Positions 34,136 through 42,823 of a stretch of 64,000 nt of DNA are shown here, piece by piece (the stretch's first letter is position 1; each line of letters starts with the position of its first letter). Source of the DNA: Streptococcus saliviloxodontae (GTDB lineage Bacteria > Bacillota > Bacilli > Lactobacillales > Streptococcaceae); NCBI RefSeq assembly GCF_016908655.1, contig NZ_JAFBEI010000005.1:1-64000 (forward strand), read 5' to 3'. Both the position numbers and the translations under genes were made by a program. The notes beneath the pieces were generated by a model. The model worked only from the letters and a program-made list of their open reading frames with translations. It did no database searches and was not told the origin of the DNA.

Positions 34136-34200
34136 CATTTAGGAAAGTTCAATGATGTTTGAGGAAATAACAATCACTTCATCCCTGTATATGATATGAT
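34136..34200 (+). promoter_or_regulatory. Blp-type promoter of the 132-aa gene
   Basis: Plus strand CATTTAGG (34136) and GTTTGAGG (34157), 21 bp apart, then 30 bp and TATGAT (34195-34200). Confidence 0.72.
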
Positions 34201-34233
34201 TAAATTACAAAAAAGAAAAAAAGAAAGGATACT

Positions 34234-34632
34234 ATGATTGAAGTTATTTCTCGTTCCGTCCTAAGTATTTTTGTCGCAATTATCATTAAAATTTACTTAA
34301 TCAATCATAAGATATACTCAAAAATTACACTATCTTTCTCTTATTATCCGTACAAATACGATAGTTATACCACGTATTTTATCATAAAATCGCAGTTTTT
34401 AACATCAGAGCAGATGAGCTTCTACTTACAGGAGATACGAAATCATTCGGAACTAGCCAATATCATCATTATTGGGAAGAATATAGATTATGAAGAGCTT
34501 TTCAAAAATCATTTTCGGATATTTGGAGTAATTGACACAACTAACAATAGATCATTAACATTTATCAGAGCACAAGTTCACTTTTACTTAGATGGTCTAT
34601 ATAGAAAGAGATTGACTAAAAGCTTAGACTAA
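34234..34632 (+). CDS. Uncharacterised 132-aa protein, possibly a degenerate receiver-like domain
   Basis: The N-terminal helix (VLSIFVAIIIKIYLIN) is hydrophobic. Residues about 45-115 (TTYFIIKSQFLTSEQMSFYL, EIRNHSELANIIIIG, FGVIDTTNN) run parallel to strands 3-5 of the BlpR receiver (LFFLDIEIK, IREIDPYASIVFVTT, ALDYIDKE), but the phospho-Asp and the switch residues are absent. The relationship is my own by-eye alignment. It has its own Blp promoter and terminator, so it should be induced with the bacteriocins. Confidence 0.55.
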   Translation: MIEVISRSVLSIFVAIIIKIYLINHKIYSKITLSFSYYPYKYDSYTTYFIIKSQFLTSEQMSFYLQEIRNHSELANIIIIGKNIDYEELFKNHFRIFGVIDTTNNRSLTFIRAQVHFYLDGLYRKRLTKSLD

Positions 34633-34658
34633 AGTCTCCCAACCTTATATTCGTTATC

Positions 34659-34690
34659 AAAAATCCATTTAATCATGGATTTTTATTTTT
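34659..34690 (+). terminator. Terminator of the 132-aa gene
   Basis: AAAAATCCAT / ATGGATTTTT with a 6-nt loop, followed by ATTTTTC, 27 nt past the stop. Confidence 0.8.
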
Positions 34691-34822
34691 CTTCAATTTC
34701 TTTCTCTAGCTTAGTAACTCTTGATACGATTAATCAATTGATTTGACATATGAGTAATACTTCTCTCCTTAATCTGGAACTCCTCTGTCTCCTAAAGTCA
34801 AACTCCATTATCAATAGAAAAA

Positions 34823-34963
34823 GGACGAGACTGGGCAAAAATTAAAATTTTAGCCTAATAATTAAATAAAATTTAAATATAAAAAATAACTTAAAATTAA
34901 TGTCTCTGACAACATAGTTCTAAGCTATTTTTTATATTTTAAAGACTTTTCCCAGCATCATCC
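34823..34963. repeat. MITE-like AT-rich element with imperfect terminal inverted repeats
   Basis: 141 bp. The left end GGACGAGACTGGGCAAAA and the reverse complement of the right end, GGATGATGCTGGGAAAA, agree over about 17 bp. The interior is AT-rich with no gene. No clear target duplication was found. Confidence 0.45.
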
Positions 34964-34982
34964 TAAGAGAATGACCTACAAT

Positions 34983-35054
34983 TTATTTCTTCCGTAGGAT
35001 GGTAAAGATCCTTACTCCTAATACCGTCAAAAAACCTATTAAGAAATATACCAT
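34983..35054 (-). CDS. 23-aa hydrophobic peptide after the 44-aa bacteriocin
   Basis: Starts MVYFLIGFLTVLGVRIFTIL and ends RKK, with AGGTGG 7 nt upstream and the bacteriocin stop 9 bp before it. One membrane helix with a basic tail. A very small immunity protein is conceivable; it may also be spurious. Confidence 0.4.
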   Translation of the reverse strand: MVYFLIGFLTVLGVRIFTILRKK

Positions 35055-35063
35055 AATATCCAC

Positions 35064-35198
35064 CTATTTAATCCACCAGCACGTCGCTCCGTAACCAACA
35101 GCTCCACCAGCACCATTCCAAGAACAAGCACCACCTTCAATAGTCGCAAGCAGTTCAGTGTCCAAAAGTTCAAATTGTGAAATAGTTTGTGTATTCAT
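35064..35198 (-). CDS. Double-glycine bacteriocin precursor (44 aa)
   Basis: Leader MNTQTISQFELLDTELLATI-EGG, mature 21 residues starting ACSWNGAGGAVGYGATCW and ending WIK, with two cysteines and a GxxxG-like pattern. GGAGG lies 8 nt upstream. Resembles the truncated BlpU/BlpK-type peptides of streptococci. Promoter at 35256-35320. Confidence 0.8.
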   Translation of the reverse strand: MNTQTISQFELLDTELLATIEGGACSWNGAGGAVGYGATCWWIK

Positions 35199-35255
35199 GA
35201 TGAATACCTCCTTATGTTTTATTTCTTTGTTTGTCTGTTGCAACTTGACATCCTT

Positions 35256-35320
35256 AGTATAGCACTCGGCTTATAAAATTTATCACCATTTCCTGAACAA
35301 TCATTTAACTTTCCTAAACG
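35256..35320 (-). promoter_or_regulatory. Blp-type promoter of the 44-aa bacteriocin
   Basis: Minus strand CGTTTAGG (35320-35313) and TGTTCAGG (35299-35292), 21 bp apart, then 30 bp and TATACT (35261-35256). The leader stem GTTGCAAC is present but shorter than in the other copies. Confidence 0.78.
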
Positions 35321-35430
35321 GGGAAAGTTTACCGTTGAAGACTAAAATATATCCGTCCTGGTATTGAAACCTTGACAGAATAGAATATAGTAGACTCAAT
35401 TCAGGACTAATAAATACAGCTACTAAACCT

Positions 35431-35645
35431 CATTCTAAATTTCTCTCCTCTTTCTTTTCTTGAATCTGATTATCTCTTACTCTATCATTCAATATTGCTA
35501 TAAATCTCTCCAAGCGCCTCACACTATGCTCATAAGCATCAATCTTCATTTCTAAGTCGCTTTGATGGTCTAAGATTTCTTTTTCCACTTTGTCTAGTTT
35601 GATTGCTGCTGAGAGATTTAGTCTACCATAATCATAACGTGCTAA
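35431..35645 (-). pseudogene. Coiled-coil ICE protein without start codon
   Basis: 71 codons in frame with the upstream gene just past its stop, reading LARYDYGRLNLSAAIKLD and continuing as a charged helix (KVEKEILDHQSDLEMKID) to ERNLE. ATG overlapping the upstream stop is out of frame (ATGATTAGCACG), as if a small insertion moved it. An ICE-backbone remnant. Confidence 0.45.
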
Positions 35646-36433
35646 TCATCTACTCTCACTATCTTCGCTTTCTAAATTGACGAGACACTCCGCTATCTTA
35701 GTTAAGGTAGCGATTTTTTGATTAGTTTCCGAAATGGCTAAATCCAATGTCGCAATTTCTAAAACCAGTTCATCCTTGATGTCGATATAGGACTTTTCCT
35801 GGACATTTAGCTCAACTAAAAGATTCACTTCTTCCAGTTTCTCTTTGATTGTTTCCAGACTAGCTCTTCTTTGTTTTGGTATCAGTTGGCTTTCTTCTCC
35901 TAGTTGTCGAATCAATTCTCTCCCACGAATAAAGCGATTTAAGTCCGACTTTTCTTTGTTGTAAAGAAAAAATTGAGCAGTCTCTCTCAGATAGATTTTA
36001 TACTGAGTTTCCCTATCCTTTTCAATAATATCCAGTTGCCTATTCTGTATAAAGACCAATCCTTCCTTTCCGATACCATAACCGACCTTAATAAAAATAC
36101 CGTCTTGAACAACTTTTTCTATTTGATTGTCTGCCAATATAACTTCAAACTCATGGACGGCATCTCTTTTTGCTTTAAATTCTTGAAAAGCACTAGCGAT
36201 ATTTTCTAAGGGAGTTACATTTTCATTCTCATCATCTTGATGAAGAAAGAAATCACTTATCCATTGTTCAGATAAAGGAACGCTTGTTCTCATATCTGAA
36301 AAATACGTCTCAAAATAATCCAAATCATACATCTCCTTCTTACTCAGGGCTTGATTGGAAATCATTATCCCTCGCCATACGAAGTCTACATACTTCTGTT
36401 TAGGTTTGATTTCTAAGTGAAGTTCTCTTGCTT
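35646..36433 (-). pseudogene. C-terminal part of an ICE mobilisation (relaxase-like) protein
   Basis: The frame is open from the IS border at 36433 (RELHLEIKPKQKYVDFVWRG) through MISNQALSKKEMYDLDYFE to the stop. It is hydrophilic, with a long C-terminal coiled coil (about 150-235). The first in-frame ATG is at 36365. The N-terminal catalytic half is missing, replaced by an IS3 fragment. Assignment to a Tn5252-type mobilisation protein rests on its position among ICE genes and is tentative. Confidence 0.45.
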
Positions 36434-36683
36434 TGAAAAGGCAACACTTTTCTGAACAATTTTTATAAAGTGTTTTTTAAGCGATAACTCGTTTTGTCAT
36501 GGGAGTTTGATAGTTGAGACTACCATGAATGCGATGGTAGTTCCACCAGTGGACATAATCTTTCGTTTTGAGGGCTAATTCTTCTAAGGACTGGAAGGTT
36601 TCTTGGTCGATAAATTCAAGTTTGAAGGAACGATAGGTACTCTCAGCAACGGCATTGTCATAGGGACAACCAGCTTGACTGAG
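36434..36683 (-). mobile_element. Fragment of the IS3-family element (second copy)
   Basis: 250 bp nearly identical to 4828-5077 of the complete IS, starting at the same terminal TGAAAAGGCAACAC and ending abruptly inside orfB (GACTGAG). The break is the junction with the methyltransferase gene. Confidence 0.85.
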
Positions 36684-37043
36684 TAAGCCCTTGACATTCT
36701 CAAGAAAGAGAAAACGTGGTTTGATTTGTTTGGCCGCTCGAGCAATTTCGAAGAAAAGAGTTCCTCTAGTATCTTCAAATCCCAATCGTCTGCCGGCGAG
36801 TGAAAATGCTTGACAAGGGAATCCGCCACAGATGACGTCCACCTTGCCTCTGAATTGTTTAAATTCTTGGTCTGTAATTTGTTTAATGTCATGGTATTCC
36901 ATTTCTCCTTTCAGGTTGTACATGGCTTGGTAAGACTGTCTCGCAAACTTATCAATCTCACAATAAGCTAAACAGGTATGTCCAGCAGCTTCCATTCCCA
37001 TCCGAAAACCACCAATACCTGCAAATAAATCTATAAAATACAT
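36477..37043 (-). pseudogene. C5-cytosine methyltransferase N-terminus fused in frame to transposase C-terminus
   Basis: 188 codons from MYFIDLFAGIGGFRMGME (AAGGAGG site). Residues 1-122 are a DNA cytosine-5 methyltransferase with motif I, the catalytic GGFPCQAFSLAG and ENVKGLL. Residues about 123-188 (SQAGCPYDNAVAESTYRSFK to MTKRVIA) are the end of the IS3 OrfB. The target-recognition domain and later motifs are gone, so methylation is unlikely, though the chimera is an open frame with a good ribosome site. Confidence 0.85.
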
Positions 37044-37102
37044 TATTTCCTCCTTTTGGGGCAAGAAAAAATGGCTTTACTCACTTAGGGTAAAACCATT
37101 TG

Positions 37103-37195
37103 TTAGATATGATCATCCATTTGAGGCGCACGCTTTAACTCAATAAAAAAGATTATCAGCGATACTAGAATAATAGCTAGAAATAACCACCACAT
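37103..37195 (-). CDS. 30-aa membrane peptide of the ICE backbone
   Basis: Starts MWWLFLAIILVSLIIFFIEL and ends KRAPQMDDHI. AGGAGG lies 8 nt upstream, within the end of the RepA-like gene. A short single-helix protein between repA and the methyltransferase is common in Tn5252-type elements (DUF3789-like). Function unknown. Confidence 0.5.
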   Translation of the reverse strand: MWWLFLAIILVSLIIFFIELKRAPQMDDHI

Positions 37196-37196
37196 C

Positions 37197-37994
37197 TCAA
37201 TCACCTCCTTTCAGATGTAGCTTTCGAATCTTTTGATTCCACTCGGCAAGAATGCCATTAAAGACATATTCCGCAATCTTCTCAGCTGACTTAGCATAAA
37301 TCATGTGTTCAAGAGCATAGCTATAACGCTCCTCAAAGCTCATCATTGCTATATCAGCATTTGATTGCGACATGTCTTTTCGCAAGCGCTCATAGACCAG
37401 ATCCCAAATGTAGTCCTGATCATAAGAACTAACTTTTTCAACTTTACGAGCCATTCGTTTCTCTTGAGATTGAGGAGCTTTTATCTCCTCATCCTCCTCT
37501 GAAGAAGAATGACTCCCTTTAGTTTCACTATATTCAGTTTCACTAGGGGCTGAATTTAAGACCGGCCCCGTCTGATTTTCAGACTCCCCTAGTCTTTTTT
37601 GAACACCTCCCCCGTCTGAATTTGAGACTGGGGGTATCTCATGTTCCAACTCTCCCAAATATATCTTATTGGCCAAGCGTCCTTTTTTACTGGAAGACTG
37701 TTGAACTTCATCAATCAAGCCATATTCTCGTAAGGTTTTCTTTATCGTCAGCAATTTTGACTTAGAGCAACCTAGCAAAGCCATTAGTTTGGAGTTGGAA
37801 TATACTAAATAAATAGCGCCATCTTCATCAATCCAACCTCTACTCAGAGATAGCTCCAAACGGTCTTTTAGAACAGCATAAGCTACCTTAACCTCCAACT
37901 TCATATCCTTATACCGATCACTCTCAAATAAAAGTTTAGGGAGCTTATAATAACGCTCAGATGTTTGAAATTGACTAGCTGTAATACGTTTCAT
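37197..37994 (-). CDS. RepA-like replication initiator N-terminal domain protein of the ICE
   Basis: 265 aa. The N-terminal domain (FQTSERYYKLPKLLFESDRY, AYAVLKDRLELSLSRGWID, LLGCSKSKLLTIKKTL) is the RepA_N winged helix typical of low-GC plasmids and Tn5252-like ICEs. A polar linker (about 130-180) leads to a C-terminal helical domain. It may start replication of the excised element. Overlaps the small upstream gene by 4 bp. Confidence 0.8.
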   Translation of the reverse strand: MKRITASQFQTSERYYKLPKLLFESDRYKDMKLEVKVAYAVLKDRLELSLSRGWIDEDGAIYLVYSNSKLMALLGCSKSKLLTIKKTLREYGLIDEVQQSSSKKGRLANKIYLGELEHEIPPVSNSDGGGVQKRLGESENQTGPVLNSAPSETEYSETKGSHSSSEEDEEIKAPQSQEKRMARKVEKVSSYDQDYIWDLVYERLRKDMSQSNADIAMMSFEERYSYALEHMIYAKSAEKIAEYVFNGILAEWNQKIRKLHLKGGD

Positions 37995-38164
37995 GATTGT
38001 CCCTCCAATACTAATAAACCAACATTTCCAAAATCATCAAATTGAAGCAAACCTTCCTTTTCCAAGTCAGCTACTAGCAGACTCGTCTCAATAGTTTCAA
38101 TACCCATAATAGTCATAAGATAATTCATCACAAGCTGTCGTGATGACATTCCGTCATGTTCCAT
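37991..38164 (-). CDS. 57-aa ICE backbone protein
   Basis: From MEHDGMSSRQLVMNYLMTIM (AGGAGG, 8 nt). Soluble and helical, ending LLVLEGQS. It directly precedes repA with a 4-bp overlap, and is the gene nearest the right ICE border. The longer frame from 38251 runs through intergenic sequence. Function unknown. Confidence 0.55.
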   Translation of the reverse strand: MEHDGMSSRQLVMNYLMTIMGIETIETSLLVADLEKEGLLQFDDFGNVGLLVLEGQS

Positions 38165-38367
38165 AATTTTTCCTCCTGAAAATAAAAAAGCGAGAACACT
38201 TATTAAAATGTTCTCGTAAACTTTGATATATCTAATCTTTATGTCTTCCACAGACAGGCGAGATAAAAATGCTAACTTCTATCTCTTTTTTTGGACTTTT
38301 TTTAGTCCTCCTTGACCATCTGGAACAAATACAAAGTGCTTAAAAAACTGCATGAAATCAAGGATTT

Positions 38368-39726
38368 TCAGCATTCCTTCTTTTGTAGTCTCACCACAGC
38401 CTCAGTCCTTGCCGTATGCGGAAACATGTCTACACTCTGAATGTAGTCCACCTCATAGACTTTGGAAAGTTTGACCAAGTCACGCGCCAAAGTTGAGGTA
38501 TTACAAGACACATAGACCATTTTCTTGGGCTTGTAGGTGAGAAGAGTATCTAAAAGTTTGTCATCCAGACCCGTCCGAGGAGGATCGACAATCACACCAT
38601 CCGCACGATAGCCCTCCTCATACCACTTAGGAATGATGTCTTCTGCCTTACCGGCTTCGTAATAGGTATTGTCAAAGCCCATGGCCAAGCTGTTCTTCTT
38701 AGCGTCCTCGATAGCTTCAGGAATAATATCCATCCCACGCACACTCTTCACTTGACCAGCAAAAGCAAATCCAATCGTTCCCACACCACAGTAGGCATCG
38801 ATGATATGGTCATTTTCACTAACATCTAAAGCCTGACGAGCCTGATCGTAGAGGACTTGTGTCTGCTCTGGATTGAGTTGATAGAAAGCTCTTGGTGATA
38901 AGGCAAAGCTATAATCCAAGACCGATTCTTCGATGCTTTCTTGCCCCCAGAGAATCTCTGTTTGCTCGCCATAAATCTCGCTCGTTTTTGAGCGATTAAG
39001 ATTAAAAGCGACCGTTTTGATTTCTGGGAAAGTGGCTGTCAACTCCTTGATGAACTTGGTTAGATGAAGCTCACGACTACTGATCACAATCAACTGGACT
39101 TGATTCGTCGCCTGACCTTTTCGAATCATGACCGTACGAACACCAGCAATTTTTCGCTCATTGTAGATAGGAATTTTATACTTGTCTAGAAGTTGTGTGA
39201 CCTTATTGATGATGTCTTGCGTCAGCTGATCCTGAACGTAGCAATCCTTGATTTCGACCAAGCGGTGGCTACCTTCAGCATAAAGCCCTGCTTTAACACT
39301 GCCACCAAAAGAACGGGTCTGAAACTGCAATTTAGCACGGTAATGTTGGGGCTTATCCATCCCCAAGGTCGGTCTAATCTCATAGTTTTCATAGCCTGCT
39401 GGCTTGAATTTCTTGAGGGCTTGTCGGATAATGTCATCCTTATGCTCCAACTGCTTATCATAACGCAGGTGCATGAGCTGGCAACCGCCACACTCCTCAT
39501 AAATAGCACAAGCTGGCTCGACACGAAACTTAGAAGGCTTATTGATTTTGAGCAATTTAGCCTGCACAAAATTTCGCTTAACTGCCGTCACTTGGCAAAA
39601 AACCTCTTCCCCTTTAAGGGCTCCAGGCACAAAAACCAGCGTTTTTTTGTAGAACCCAATCCCTTCGCCATTGATTCCCATCCGCTTAATTTTTAGGGGG
39701 ATCCGTTGTTTTTCTTTTAACATCAT
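38368..39726 (-). CDS. rlmD: 23S rRNA (uracil-5-)-methyltransferase RlmD/RumA type
   Basis: 452 aa. N-terminal TRAM domain (1-60), iron-sulfur cysteines in [15 protein letters not shown] motif [14 protein letters not shown] and the catalytic Cys in [14 protein letters not shown]. It makes 5-methyluridine in 23S rRNA; in streptococci one enzyme may serve two sites. Its last codons (after ARTEAVVRL) come from the integrated ICE, so the gene is complete with a replaced C-terminus QKKEC. Starts 4 bp inside the upstream gene's end. Confidence 0.92.
   Translation of the reverse strand: MMLKEKQRIPLKIKRMGINGEGIGFYKKTLVFVPGALKGEEVFCQVTAVKRNFVQAKLLKINKPSKFRVEPACAIYEECGGCQLMHLRYDKQLEHKDDIIRQALKKFKPAGYENYEIRPTLGMDKPQHYRAKLQFQTRSFGGSVKAGLYAEGSHRLVEIKDCYVQDQLTQDIINKVTQLLDKYKIPIYNERKIAGVRTVMIRKGQATNQVQLIVISSRELHLTKFIKELTATFPEIKTVAFNLNRSKTSEIYGEQTEILWGQESIEESVLDYSFALSPRAFYQLNPEQTQVLYDQARQALDVSENDHIIDAYCGVGTIGFAFAGQVKSVRGMDIIPEAIEDAKKNSLAMGFDNTYYEAGKAEDIIPKWYEEGYRADGVIVDPPRTGLDDKLLDTLLTYKPKKMVYVSCNTSTLARDLVKLSKVYEVDYIQSVDMFPHTARTEAVVRLQKKEC
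38386..38415. repeat. ICE attachment site, right copy
   Basis: Within the 3' end of rlmD; matches 19069-19098 at 28 of 30 positions. With the left copy it brackets 19.3 kb. Confidence 0.75.
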
Positions 39727-40673
39727 TCTTCTTTAAAAATAGCTCCCGCTTCTTTCAATTTCTGCACTTTAACCTTCCCAATGCCAGGAAAAGCCAAGAC
39801 TTCTTTTTCTGTCCATTTCGCAAAATCCTGTAAACGATGGATTCCCCAAAAAGAAAACTCTTCTCGCATCTTGTCTGTCATAAAGTCCAATTCTTCCAAA
39901 AGAACTTCCTCTTCCATGGCTATTTCCTCAAAATGATTAATGAGGTAAGAATGAACAAAACCATAAGCCGTTAACAAGATCGGTAAAACCCTAGAAAAAG
40001 AGAAATAAAGACTATCCAAAGTCCCTGACTGAACCCTCTCCCAATTCACTGAGCTCATAATCTCTGGCAAAGGAAAAGCCACCTCTTCTAAAAAGGTTAT
40101 AAAATGAGGGTTAACCTCTAAGAGTTGACTGACGTAGAGGCGACAGCTGTCAATATCATCATGGAGCAGACTGGCTACAAAAAGTGACACCAAAAGCTGT
40201 TCATCCCCTTGCCCTCCGATGGCATCATAAAAAGATTGAGCATCCTTGTAACGACGCAGCAAAACTAGGCAAGCCATGATTTCATAACGAGCACCGAGAC
40301 TATCTTGCTCATCTAGCTGATACAGCTCCTCAAAATGAACTAGAGCCTTCTCGTAGAGACCATTCTGCTTACATAGTAAACCCAAGGAAAATTTAGAGCC
40401 AAAATAAGTTTTTTGAGATTTCCTATCCCAATACTTAAATGCTTTAATATCCTCTTGATCACCAGACGTCAAAGCACGATAGAAGGGATAAAGTTCATCG
40501 ATTTCGGCAGAAGTCAACTGCGGATCTTCCATATCTCCAAACGCCAGCTCATCGTAAAAATCATCTAGCTCATCATCTGACAATTCAGCTAAAGAATCCA
40601 AAAAATCATCATCTAAAAATAATTTTTCTTCTCGATAGCGATTAAAATCAATCACTTTTTTCTCATCAGTCAT
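39723..40673 (-). CDS. TPR-like protein with C-terminal helix-hairpin-helix motif
   Basis: 316 aa, acidic. Helical repeats at about 90-200 ([39 protein letters not shown]) look like TPR. The last 30 residues ([20 protein letters not shown]) form a helix-hairpin-helix similar to the RNA polymerase alpha C-terminal domain or DNA-repair HhH modules. Coupled to rlmD by a 4-bp overlap. No known function. Confidence 0.65.
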   Translation of the reverse strand: MTDEKKVIDFNRYREEKLFLDDDFLDSLAELSDDELDDFYDELAFGDMEDPQLTSAEIDELYPFYRALTSGDQEDIKAFKYWDRKSQKTYFGSKFSLGLLCKQNGLYEKALVHFEELYQLDEQDSLGARYEIMACLVLLRRYKDAQSFYDAIGGQGDEQLLVSLFVASLLHDDIDSCRLYVSQLLEVNPHFITFLEEVAFPLPEIMSSVNWERVQSGTLDSLYFSFSRVLPILLTAYGFVHSYLINHFEEIAMEEEVLLEELDFMTDKMREEFSFWGIHRLQDFAKWTEKEVLAFPGIGKVKVQKLKEAGAIFKEE

Positions 40674-40720
40674 ACCAGTCTCCTTTCTCAGCTAAGAAAT
40701 TCAATATCTCTATTCTACCA

Positions 40721-40741
40721 TTTTTGATATAATAAAATCAT
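40721..40741. repeat. Satellite island attachment site, left (21 bp)
   Basis: Identical to 49513-49533 (begins TTTTTGATATAATAAAATCA). It contains an extended -10 (TGATATAAT, plus strand). Confidence 0.85.
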
Positions 40742-40905
40742 TTTTTTTGGAGGTAAAGGCTAAAATAAAAAACACTAAACAAAGTCAGTAATATCAAGGG
40801 TTTAGACTTGTTTTGTGTTAAATAAAGCAAAGTATATAAAACAGAATAATTCAGAAAAATACTCTGAAAAAAATTCTGAATAAAATGAGTTCAGCAAGCA
40901 AGATT

Positions 40906-40932
40906 ACACTTCAAAAAATGAAGTGTTTTTTT
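40906..40932 (+). terminator. Rightward terminator at left end of the island
   Basis: ACACTTC / GAAGTGT stem with a 7-nt loop followed by TTTTTTT. It would stop transcription from the orphaned -10 in the left attachment site before it reaches the island genes. Confidence 0.7.
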
Positions 40933-40960
40933 ATCGCTTCATTTTATTGTACCATACCGT

Positions 40961-41224
40961 TTAATATATTTCTCGTCTGTGTCCTACAGTAACTGCTAAA
41001 ACAACCAATTCATCATCGATAATATCGCAAATAATACGATAATCTCCTACACGGTAACGCCATTGACCGCTACGGTTAGCCGTCAATCCCTTGCCTTTGC
41101 TACGTGGGTTATCGCTACCATCGATATTTTTATACAGGTATCTAATAATTAGTTCCGCTGGATGTTTATCTAGCTTTTTTAGTTGTTTCTGCACCTTTGG
41201 CGATAGTTTAACTTTATAAGTCAA
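40961..41224 (-). CDS. RelE/YafQ-type toxin
   Basis: 87 aa of the RelE/ParE fold (YKVKLSPKVQKQLKKLDKHP, WRYRVGDYRIICDI), which in relatives cuts mRNA on the ribosome. The basic and aromatic residues of the RelE active face (R in NRSGQWRYR and GHRREIY) are present. Overlaps its antitoxin gene by 11 bp. Confidence 0.85.
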   Translation of the reverse strand: MTYKVKLSPKVQKQLKKLDKHPAELIIRYLYKNIDGSDNPRSKGKGLTANRSGQWRYRVGDYRIICDIIDDELVVLAVTVGHRREIY

Positions 41225-41453
41225 TACCTAGCTCCTTTGCCATCTCATCAAGCGTTATAGCCTTATGATTGTTTTCTAAGTCATCAAGATATTCTTGATA
41301 AGCCATCTCGCCAACCCGTGCGTCATATTCATCCTCTAATGCTTCAAGCGTCTTAGTTCGTATCAATTCAGACAAAGAAACACCTTCAAATTTTGCCATT
41401 GCTTGCATGAAAGTCTTATCTGCTTCCGACACTTTCAATGTAATTGTAGTCAT
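41214..41453 (-). CDS. RelB/DinJ-type antitoxin
   Basis: 79 aa. N-terminal ribbon-helix-helix (TTITLKVSEADKTFMQAMAK) for operator binding and dimerisation, then a flexible acidic C-terminus that would wrap the toxin. First gene of the pair; expected to repress its own promoter. Probably stabilises the island. Confidence 0.85.
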   Translation of the reverse strand: MTTITLKVSEADKTFMQAMAKFEGVSLSELIRTKTLEALEDEYDARVGEMAYQEYLDDLENNHKAITLDEMAKELGIDL

Positions 41454-41704
41454 GGTAATTCTCCTTTATCTCTAGGTAACACCATTGTATTACCTCTTAA
41501 CAGTATTGTCAATCTATTAGGGTTCTAAAAGTTTCATAAAGGGATTTTTTTGTACAGAAAAGGGCAGCGTCCTTTATATCCGAACAATAACACCCCCGAT
41601 AAAAATAAAAGGGGGCTATTTGCCCCTTAATTTACCTGCTACGGCTTTTTATATCTAATACGGTAAATTATACCAACCTTATAACAAACCTCGTTAAAAC
41701 AGGC

Positions 41705-42121
41705 TTATTTTAGCTCTAGCAATATCCTTCCACGATAAGCGAAAGCAAATTCTATTAAAGCCTTGTTAAGCAAAATATAAAACATTGCTTCTGAATAATC
41801 TAGCTCAGTAAAGGTTATAAAGTCCTTTTGTCGCTTGTAATACTTGCATTTCAATATTTCTTTATAGATTGGTTCAGTTAGTAAGTCAATCGCTTTTTTT
41901 ATTTCTTCCAGCTCTTGCTCAGCACTGACCTTTGTAAGTGCTAAACGTTCAACCTGTGAATTATTCTTGCCAGTCTTTGCTTTCGGTTCGTGGCTTAATG
42001 TTGTTGTTACTCGTTGTTTATCTTTTGTATTTGCCAGCAATTGCCATCTAGGAATTTCTTTCAACTTACGTTTGGCATTCGCTCTAGTTTTCTTTTCATC
42101 AAGTTCAGGTAAGAACATCAT
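41705..42121 (-). CDS. ArpU-family phage transcriptional regulator
   Basis: 138 aa. The N-terminal FLPELDEKKTRANAKRKLKE and the C-terminal sigma-factor-like segment (YKEILKCKYYKRQKDFITFT) match the ArpU/RinA-like family that switches on phage late genes. In a satellite it may respond to, or interfere with, helper-phage late expression. 14 bp after the gene at 42136. Confidence 0.65.
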   Translation of the reverse strand: MMFLPELDEKKTRANAKRKLKEIPRWQLLANTKDKQRVTTTLSHEPKAKTGKNNSQVERLALTKVSAEQELEEIKKAIDLLTEPIYKEILKCKYYKRQKDFITFTELDYSEAMFYILLNKALIEFAFAYRGRILLELK

Positions 42122-42135
42122 AAAACTTCCTTTCT

Positions 42136-42543
42136 TTAACCAGCAATCAACTTTCCTAGATTTTCGATAGCTTTTGATTTTATCTTAAAGTAAAGTTTAC
42201 GGCTGATTTGCATTTTTTCAATCGCTTCATCAAGTGTTTGGCTATTAAGATAAGTCACAATCAGTAACCTCTTTTCTTTCATGTTATCCAGTCGCATGAT
42301 GAAAGAGACTATCTGCTCTTTACGGTCTAAAAGATTATTGATTGTATCTTGGTAACGGTCTATCGTGTCTATATTGTTGATTATACGGTCATCTTGTGCT
42401 ATCTGCTTACCGCCAGCAACTTTATCTACTGATAATCTAGCGGTTCGATATAAGCCATTTTGAACGGAAATAACATCATCATTCAATGACTGAATTAACT
42501 TCGGTATCTCTCGTAATTCTTCCAGCATTTCTATAGCTTCCAT
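42136..42543 (-). CDS. Phage-type small regulator (DUF1492/sigma-like)
   Basis: 135 aa from MEAIEMLEELREIPKLI (AAAAGGAG site). Helical, with a C-terminal HTH-like part (LNSQTLDEAIEKMQISRKLY) like region 4 of sigma factors. Frequent in streptococcal phages next to ArpU-type genes. Exact role unknown. Confidence 0.6.
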   Translation of the reverse strand: MEAIEMLEELREIPKLIQSLNDDVISVQNGLYRTARLSVDKVAGGKQIAQDDRIINNIDTIDRYQDTINNLLDRKEQIVSFIMRLDNMKEKRLLIVTYLNSQTLDEAIEKMQISRKLYFKIKSKAIENLGKLIAG

Positions 42544-42823
42544 TGGAACCACTCCTTTTCTTGTGTTAAGTAAATTTATACCCACATTTTCCAACATTTT
42601 CCAGTATTCAAATTTATGCCACTATTTGCCATTAATTCTGACCCCTTATTTCAGGGGGTCAGCTTTTATTCCCCCTCTATCGTTCTATGCTCGTATCTTC
42701 TAGTATTTACACCCACAAAGAAAGCACCTTATTTCTAAGGCGCTGATATTAAGAGAGTTAGCACGTTACAATGTAACACCGACGTAACAAGTCGTAACTC
42801 ATAGATAGAAAGTTATCTGCCTG

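Noticed and set aside
39193-39696. Plus-strand frame of 167 codons opposite rlmD
   Set aside because: Shadow of rlmD coding sequence; composition follows the reverse codons.
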